NCBI RefSeq assembly: GCF_003687455.1
Contig: NZ_PHOA01000003.1
Coordinates: 1-64,000, forward strand
DNA length: 64,000 nt
Origin: Kocuria tytonicola
Lineage (GTDB): Bacteria > Actinomycetota > Actinomycetes > Actinomycetales > Micrococcaceae
Reading direction: 5' to 3'
In this document: piece after piece, positions 63,974 through 64,000 of the stretch
Numbering within the stretch: the stretch's first letter is position 1
How the letters are laid out: each line of letters begins with the position of its first letter
The notes under the pieces: model-generated
Database searches by the model: none
What the model saw: only the letters and a program-made list of their open reading frames with translations
What the model was told of the DNA's origin: nothing
Made by a program: the position numbers and the translations under genes

Positions 63974-64000
63974 GGCAGGTGGTTCCTGCGGCGGGCCGTT

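Overview
The window is GC-rich throughout (roughly 70% by eye) and gene-dense. It uses many GTG starts and has many ATGA/GTGA stop-start overlaps. The gene content is actinobacterial: homodimeric aceE next to a fasR-fabD-fabH-acpP-fabF block, polyphosphate glucokinase, group II truncated haemoglobin, a mycothiol-type nitroreductase homologue, DUF3052, DUF3145, and IdeR/DtxR iron boxes. I infer a member of the Micrococcales, probably Micrococcaceae and possibly Kocuria-like. The species is not shown by the sequence. I see no phage, insertion sequence or CRISPR array.

Layout. 1-6.03 kb: start of a sirohaem synthase gene (cut by the window edge), then a five-gene iron-siderophore uptake operon on the minus strand (binding lipoprotein, two permeases, ATPase, ferric-siderophore reductase) behind an IdeR-like box. 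6.1-17.5 kb: SDR oxidoreductase, valS, alpha/beta hydrolase, nitroreductase homologue, clpX-clpP2-clpP1-tig, tRNA-Pro, tRNA-Gly and an Nei-type glycosylase. 17.5-23.7 kb: rpiB, pepN, glbO, a small unknown gene, and two unrelated acyl-CoA thioesterase genes.

23.8-34.7 kb is the most interesting region, a desferrioxamine-type siderophore locus. A minus-strand pair (siderophore-type MFS importer and reductase) diverges from a plus-strand operon of four translationally coupled genes. These are desA (lysine decarboxylase), a fusion of desB (N-hydroxylase) with a GNAT acyltransferase, desD (NIS synthetase), and a 1025-residue fusion of a penicillin-amidase Ntn hydrolase with a second, paralogous GNAT acyltransferase. 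An IdeR-like palindrome sits in the divergent promoter region. Together with the 0.7-6 kb operon this makes a complete make, import and reduce iron circuit, with an apparent extra route for choosing the acyl group on the siderophore.

34.7-48.5 kb: ettA, an ssb paralogue, tRNA-Arg, a DUF2231 membrane protein, glnE-glnA, panB, a SPOR-like small protein, map, ppgK, a sirtuin-peroxiredoxin pair and DUF3052. 48.8-56.9 kb: aceE followed by the type II fatty acid synthase block, which links acetyl-CoA supply to lipid synthesis. 57-64 kb: DUF3145, then xerC-dprA-comM and yraN on the minus strand, with an unusual proline-rich lipoprotein gene placed between comM and yraN.

Terminators are mostly strong GC hairpins without a clear U-tract. 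Several intergenic gaps also carry a recurring ACGACGCCGCCC word.
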